DNA of 17,538 nt from an uncultured Eubacteriales bacterium (lineage in GTDB: Bacteria > Bacillota > Clostridia > Oscillospirales > Oscillospiraceae), in contig CABRZL010000036.1 of assembly GCA_902475435.1 (NCBI GenBank), forward strand, positions 1 through 17,538, given 5' to 3'. This document shows positions 14,849 through 17,538 of this stretch, in pieces. The notes beneath the pieces were generated by a model. It was not told where the DNA came from and made no database searches. It saw nothing but the letters and a program-made list of their open reading frames with translations. Positions within the stretch are counted from its first letter, which is position 1. Every line of letters begins with the position of its first letter. The position numbers were made by a program, and so were the translations under genes.

Positions 14849-14875
14849 ATCATAGAGAAGTGTAATCTCAGACAA
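14849..14875 (-). promoter_or_regulatory. Possible promoter of the LysR gene
   Basis: Read on the - strand, TTGTCT (14870-14875) and TATGAT (14849-14854) stand 15 bp apart, which is slightly short. They lie 29 bp before the start codon. LysR genes are often autoregulated here, but no clear T-N11-A site was identified. Confidence 0.35.
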
Positions 14876-15228
14876 CTCCATAAAATGTTCCAAATATTTG
14901 TGTATCATCTACCCTCCACTGCTCTGCATTACCATCAACAACGAACTTGAGGATATATCCTATTCCTTGTTGATATTCCGTAATTGTTTTTTCAATGAAT
15001 CTGTCCGAAGTCCTGGAACAACGGTATGCATTGACTTTCAAAACAGAACCCCTTTTGTATACAATACACATTTGATTTTCCTTACCTTTGGTAGTTTATC
15101 CAACTCCACTTTGTACTTTTTCTCCACTAAGCCATACCACTTATCTTGATGCTTGCGTACATCGGCTCTATCGTTTGCTATTTCAATATTCTCGGTATAT
15201 ATATATCCATTTCTGCCTTAGTCGCCAT
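14868..15228 (-). pseudogene. Frameshifted small gene of unknown family
   Basis: Three overlapping - strand frames read as parts of one coherent protein of about 120 residues. They are MATKAEMD (ATG at 15226-15228), then YIYTENIEIANDRADVRKHQ to KIKCVLYTKGVLF, stopping at 15038-15040, then KVNAYRCSRTSDRFIEKT to GTFYGVV, stopping at 14868-14870. The first switch falls at a TA dinucleotide run (about 15196-15206) and the second between about 15040 and 15070. No strong ribosome binding site precedes the ATG. I do not recognise the family. Decay by small indels next to an old IS110 remnant is the simplest reading; chance open frames cannot be ruled out. Confidence 0.4.
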
Positions 15229-15592
15229 ATGAAATTCCGATATAGTTCAGGCTCTTAACGATTTTTACGGTTTCGCAGGCGAATGTTGAATGAGAGTAGA
15301 CATAACTTGAAAGAGCGTTTTCCGCAGTCTTGGAGAACACGCTTGGAAATATGTCTGTTCTTTGATCAAATGTGCCAGACTGGCAGGGCAGTGCGTCTGC
15401 ACCAGCGAATATCACTAAGGCTTGCTTGCGTCCAAAACGACGTATATTGCTAATTTCTGACATGAACTGTAGACCGAGGACGGGGCCGACACCAAACATC
15501 TGCATCACGACTGGGTACTCTGGAAGTTATGAAGCCAATGTGAGCATCTCACGTTGAATTGTAGAACTGGAATGTGACGAATCCTCAATGGA
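15218..15592 (-). pseudogene. IS110-family transposase remnant (Transposase_20 part)
   Basis: On the - strand the sequence reads TIQREMLTLAS, stop, LPEYPVVMQMFGVGPVLGLQF, EISNIRRFGRKQALVIFAGADALPCQSGTFDQ. This is the C-terminal Transposase_20 region of IS110-type transposases, which normally read ASQLPEYPVV at this point, so TAA at 15527-15529 replaces a Gln codon. After DQR (near 15360) the family pattern continues in the +1 frame as RHISKR to KRSFKLCLL, compared with the usual ISKRGSPxLRKxLFQVM, so there is also a frameshift. The N-terminal RuvC-like half is not found; a TAA at 15593-15595 bounds the upstream frame. It is a dead relic, upstream of the decayed small gene. Confidence 0.8.
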
Positions 15593-15889
15593 TTAGGTGG
15601 CAAAAAGTCATGTATAATTTATATTGCTTCGGCACTAAAATGTCAGATCACATTGACTATGGACAAAGCATAACAGAATTAGCCGCGTAAATAAACCGCA
15701 GACTCTGATTGGTAAACTTTTCTGCCATCCAAAATCTGCGGTTGTTACAACGCATAGCGCTGTGTATCCATTTTTTGATACGGGTACAGCCTTCATTCCT
15801 GTGTTGTTGAAGTTATTGGATATTATTACAATAAAATTATTGACACAGGAAACCGGTTATGCAATCTTCTTTGTACTTTGCATTAGAGA
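15593..15889. other. Intergenic region with no gene recognised
   Basis: This AT-rich stretch lies between the IS110 remnant and the end of the aspartoacylase-like gene. It may include further decayed transposon sequence, but no family pattern could be followed. One 9-bp inverted repeat, AACCGCAGA near 15695 and TCTGCGGTT near 15735, has a 30-base loop. Read on the - strand it is followed by TTATTT and could be a weak terminator for the aspartoacylase-like gene, 150 bp after its stop. Confidence 0.4.
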
Positions 15890-16834
15890 TCAGCCAATTG
15901 CGATCAGTGGATCCCCCTCATTAATAGCAAGAGATGCAATTACATAGAGGACTACACCATCACGGGGAGCATAGTATTCACAGAGAACATTTGCAAAGCA
16001 GTCGCGAATCTCACCGATTTTCTGACCTTTTTTGACCTCTTCCTCAAGACCGACACAGGGATACCAGCATCCCTGAACTGTCGCATCAACACCAGACATA
16101 GGATCACAGAGGACAACGTTCTCATTTGGTACTACATCGCCTTCAATTACATTCAGCAGTCGAAGAACATTCTCAACACCACTCATGTACTGCGCAACCT
16201 CTGCTTCAGACCAAAGCCCCAGATTGCCGATCTCCGCAAGGAAACCAGGGACACCCATTGTTGCAGCGCAACCAAAAGTTCCATTGGTGGAGGTGGAAGC
16301 AGCTACATATTTTACACCAACGGCTTTGGAACCCTCGAGGGCAAGCTTGGTTTGCTCATCATCGCCAAGAACGGAATAAATAACAAAAGGTGTCAGTGCT
16401 TCATGAATATCGCCGCCGTGGAGATCCATGTAGAAGTCGGCTTGGGTGAACAACTCCGTTTTGATGGTATAGGCAATTCTCTGAGTAACCGTGCCGGTGG
16501 CAAGACCAGGATATTCACGGTTCAGGTTCTTGCCGTCATAAGGACCGATGTATTGAAGCTTTGCAAAGAAAGCCGGGGTATTGACGGGATGAACAACAGC
16601 AACACGTCCTGCAACATCAGCGGGTTGCAGTTTCTTGGCAATGCGGATACTGGTTTCCACACCAGGATATTCTCCGCCATGAGTACCACCTGTGATAACA
16701 ACGGTTTTACCTTCTTTTGCACCGTTAATCAAGGTAATGGGCATCTTTACAGGCGTACCGGGTACCTCAAGATACCCTTCAACCTTTGTTCCGGGTGCAG
16801 CACTTAGGTTGCCGACTGTAAACAAATCAGACAT
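15890..16834 (-). CDS. Succinylglutamate desuccinylase/aspartoacylase-family M14 hydrolase
   Basis: This 314-residue zinc hydrolase belongs to the AstE/AspA branch of M14 carboxypeptidases, which cleave N-acyl amino acids or similar amides. Zinc ligands are H52 and E55 (GGTHGGEYPG) and H139 (MDLHGGD). Other catalytic residues are the Arg of NLNREYPG (R106) and the general base E201 (FLAEIGNLG). A C-terminal beta domain (about 240-314), with KKGQKIGEI and APRDGVVLY, resembles the biotinyl-lipoyl-like cap of this group. GGAGGAAG precedes the ATG. It follows the creatininase-like gene by 43 bp on the same strand, so the two probably form an operon. The substrate is not known; an N-acyl or N-carbamoyl product of the partner enzyme is one guess. 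Confidence 0.88.
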   Translation of the reverse strand: MSDLFTVGNLSAAPGTKVEGYLEVPGTPVKMPITLINGAKEGKTVVITGGTHGGEYPGVETSIRIAKKLQPADVAGRVAVVHPVNTPAFFAKLQYIGPYDGKNLNREYPGLATGTVTQRIAYTIKTELFTQADFYMDLHGGDIHEALTPFVIYSVLGDDEQTKLALEGSKAVGVKYVAASTSTNGTFGCAATMGVPGFLAEIGNLGLWSEAEVAQYMSGVENVLRLLNVIEGDVVPNENVVLCDPMSGVDATVQGCWYPCVGLEEEVKKGQKIGEIRDCFANVLCEYYAPRDGVVLYVIASLAINEGDPLIAIG

Positions 16835-16877
16835 TTTTAGCTTCCTCCATTAAAAATTCTTTGAGAAATATGATCGA

Positions 16878-17537
16878 TCAGAAAGGAGCGTCGCTTGGCT
16901 CGAAGGTGACCTTCTCAAACTCTGGTAAAAACTCCACCAACAGATCCAAGATTGCCTTCCTCATATCTACCGCCATCTGCGGATCAACGCCCTCCATCCA
17001 CTGTCCATGGTCGGCTCCGGGATAGAGACTGGGTTCCAGCATAGCACCGTTATCAGTAACATCTTTTACACGCATCTGGAAATGAACCTGCATAACATCT
17101 TTGAAGAACACCTGATTCATGTCTCCAAGCTTCAGGGTATCGGATAGATCCTTATTAACAGGCCGGACAGCCTTGCTGGGGTCACAGATTTCGGGACGAT
17201 AGGCGAGAACAAAAGCGGTTTCAGCAGCATCGCCATGACCAATGAGCTTCCATTCATCCTTCAAGTGGCCAATCGTTTCAAACCACATATAGGTTGCTGC
17301 GGTAATACCTTTTAAGCGAAGATTGTAGCAAACATTGCTCATTGCCTGTTCATTACCACCGTGAGTGTTGAAGAACAGAATATGGTCAATCCCGTGGAAG
17401 ATCAACATATCGCAAATATCAGTAAGAACTGCCTCTAACGTAGATTCACGCAGGCAAAGCGTTGCACCAAAGTCACCATGATAGGTTGCGTAACCGATGG
17501 GTAGTGTGGGGGTAACGATAGCAGGATAATCATAATC
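16878..17537 (-). CDS. Creatininase-family amidohydrolase (5' end outside window)
   Basis: The frame is open from the window edge, giving 219 residues plus stop. Creatininase-family enzymes are metal-dependent amidohydrolases, including creatinine amidohydrolase, the deformylase of pyrrolo-pteridine synthesis and mycofactocin peptidase. Visible motifs are TPTLPIGYATYHGDFGATL, HGIDHILFFNTHGGNEQAMSN (metal-binding His and the HGGN loop), and GHGDAAETAFVLAYRPE (compare HAGExETS in relatives). The N-terminal metal ligands lie outside the window. The last third, with PGADHGQWMEGVDPQMA, is more divergent. An internal Met at 17408 is not the start, as the family pattern continues upstream. It should be cotranscribed with the M14 hydrolase after it; the substrate is unknown. 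Confidence 0.85.
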   Translation of the reverse strand, partial: DYDYPAIVTPTLPIGYATYHGDFGATLCLRESTLEAVLTDICDMLIFHGIDHILFFNTHGGNEQAMSNVCYNLRLKGITAATYMWFETIGHLKDEWKLIGHGDAAETAFVLAYRPEICDPSKAVRPVNKDLSDTLKLGDMNQVFFKDVMQVHFQMRVKDVTDNGAMLEPSLYPGADHGQWMEGVDPQMAVDMRKAILDLLVEFLPEFEKVTFEPSDAPF

Positions 17538-17538
17538 A

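Noticed and set aside
15839..15844. Consensus -35 hexamer TTGACA on the + strand
   Set aside because: No -10 stands at 15-19 bp and no + strand gene follows, so it is probably chance in AT-rich DNA.
15762..15947. Plus-strand open frame of 61 codons
   Set aside because: It runs into the opposite strand of the M14 gene, has no ribosome binding site and resembles no family.
16352..16807. Plus-strand open frame of 151 codons opposite the M14 hydrolase
   Set aside because: The - strand has complete zinc and catalytic motifs; this frame has no support.

Overview
The window looks like chromosomal DNA of an anaerobic, low-to-mid GC Firmicute, probably a gut clostridium of the Oscillospiraceae type. 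The grounds are strong purine-rich ribosome binding sites before nearly every gene, a GldA/GldF/GldG/DUF4340 export cassette, a clostridial 2-enoate-reductase-like flavoenzyme with an FeS motif, and IS1182- and IS110-type elements. The taxon is inferred from gene style, not from a marker gene.

Left part (1-3150, + strand): the tail of an AMP-forming acyl-CoA ligase, then endonuclease IV (nfo) and a terminator, then an OmpR-type response regulator and its histidine kinase overlapping by 4 bp. A perfect hairpin closes this unit. A lipoprotein gene with a transthyretin-like domain (3175-3861, - strand) faces it.

Middle (4074-8809, + strand): a tightly coupled four-gene operon of ABC ATPase, ABC-2 permease, GldG-like auxiliary protein and DUF4340 protein. 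Every junction overlaps (17, 4 and 4 bp). It resembles an ABC transporter with two large membrane-anchored extracytoplasmic partners. The adjacent two-component system and lipoprotein are plausible functional neighbours, but that link is inference.

Mobile element (8876-10531): a complete IS1182-like insertion sequence with 15-bp imperfect terminal repeats (13/15), subterminal hairpins and one transposase. It is flanked by a perfect 31-bp direct repeat that is exactly the stem-loop of a transcription terminator. It evidently landed in the shared terminator between the DUF4340 gene and the convergent yeiH-like gene, duplicated the hairpin and left each host gene with a shortened U-tract. This is the most striking feature of the window.

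Right part: a YeiH/UPF0324 permease gene (- strand), a divergent promoter region, a 652-residue OYE-like FMN/4Fe-4S/FAD oxidoreductase (+ strand), a bidirectional terminator and a convergent LysR regulator (- strand). About 1 kb of decayed DNA follows: an IS110-family transposase remnant with an in-frame stop and a frameshift, and a frameshifted reading frame of unknown origin. Last comes a - strand operon of a creatininase-family amidohydrolase (cut by the window edge) and an M14 succinylglutamate desuccinylase/aspartoacylase-like enzyme, which may hydrolyse amide compounds in sequence. No RNA gene or CRISPR array was seen. Apart from the IS/terminator arrangement, I see no clearly new biological system.
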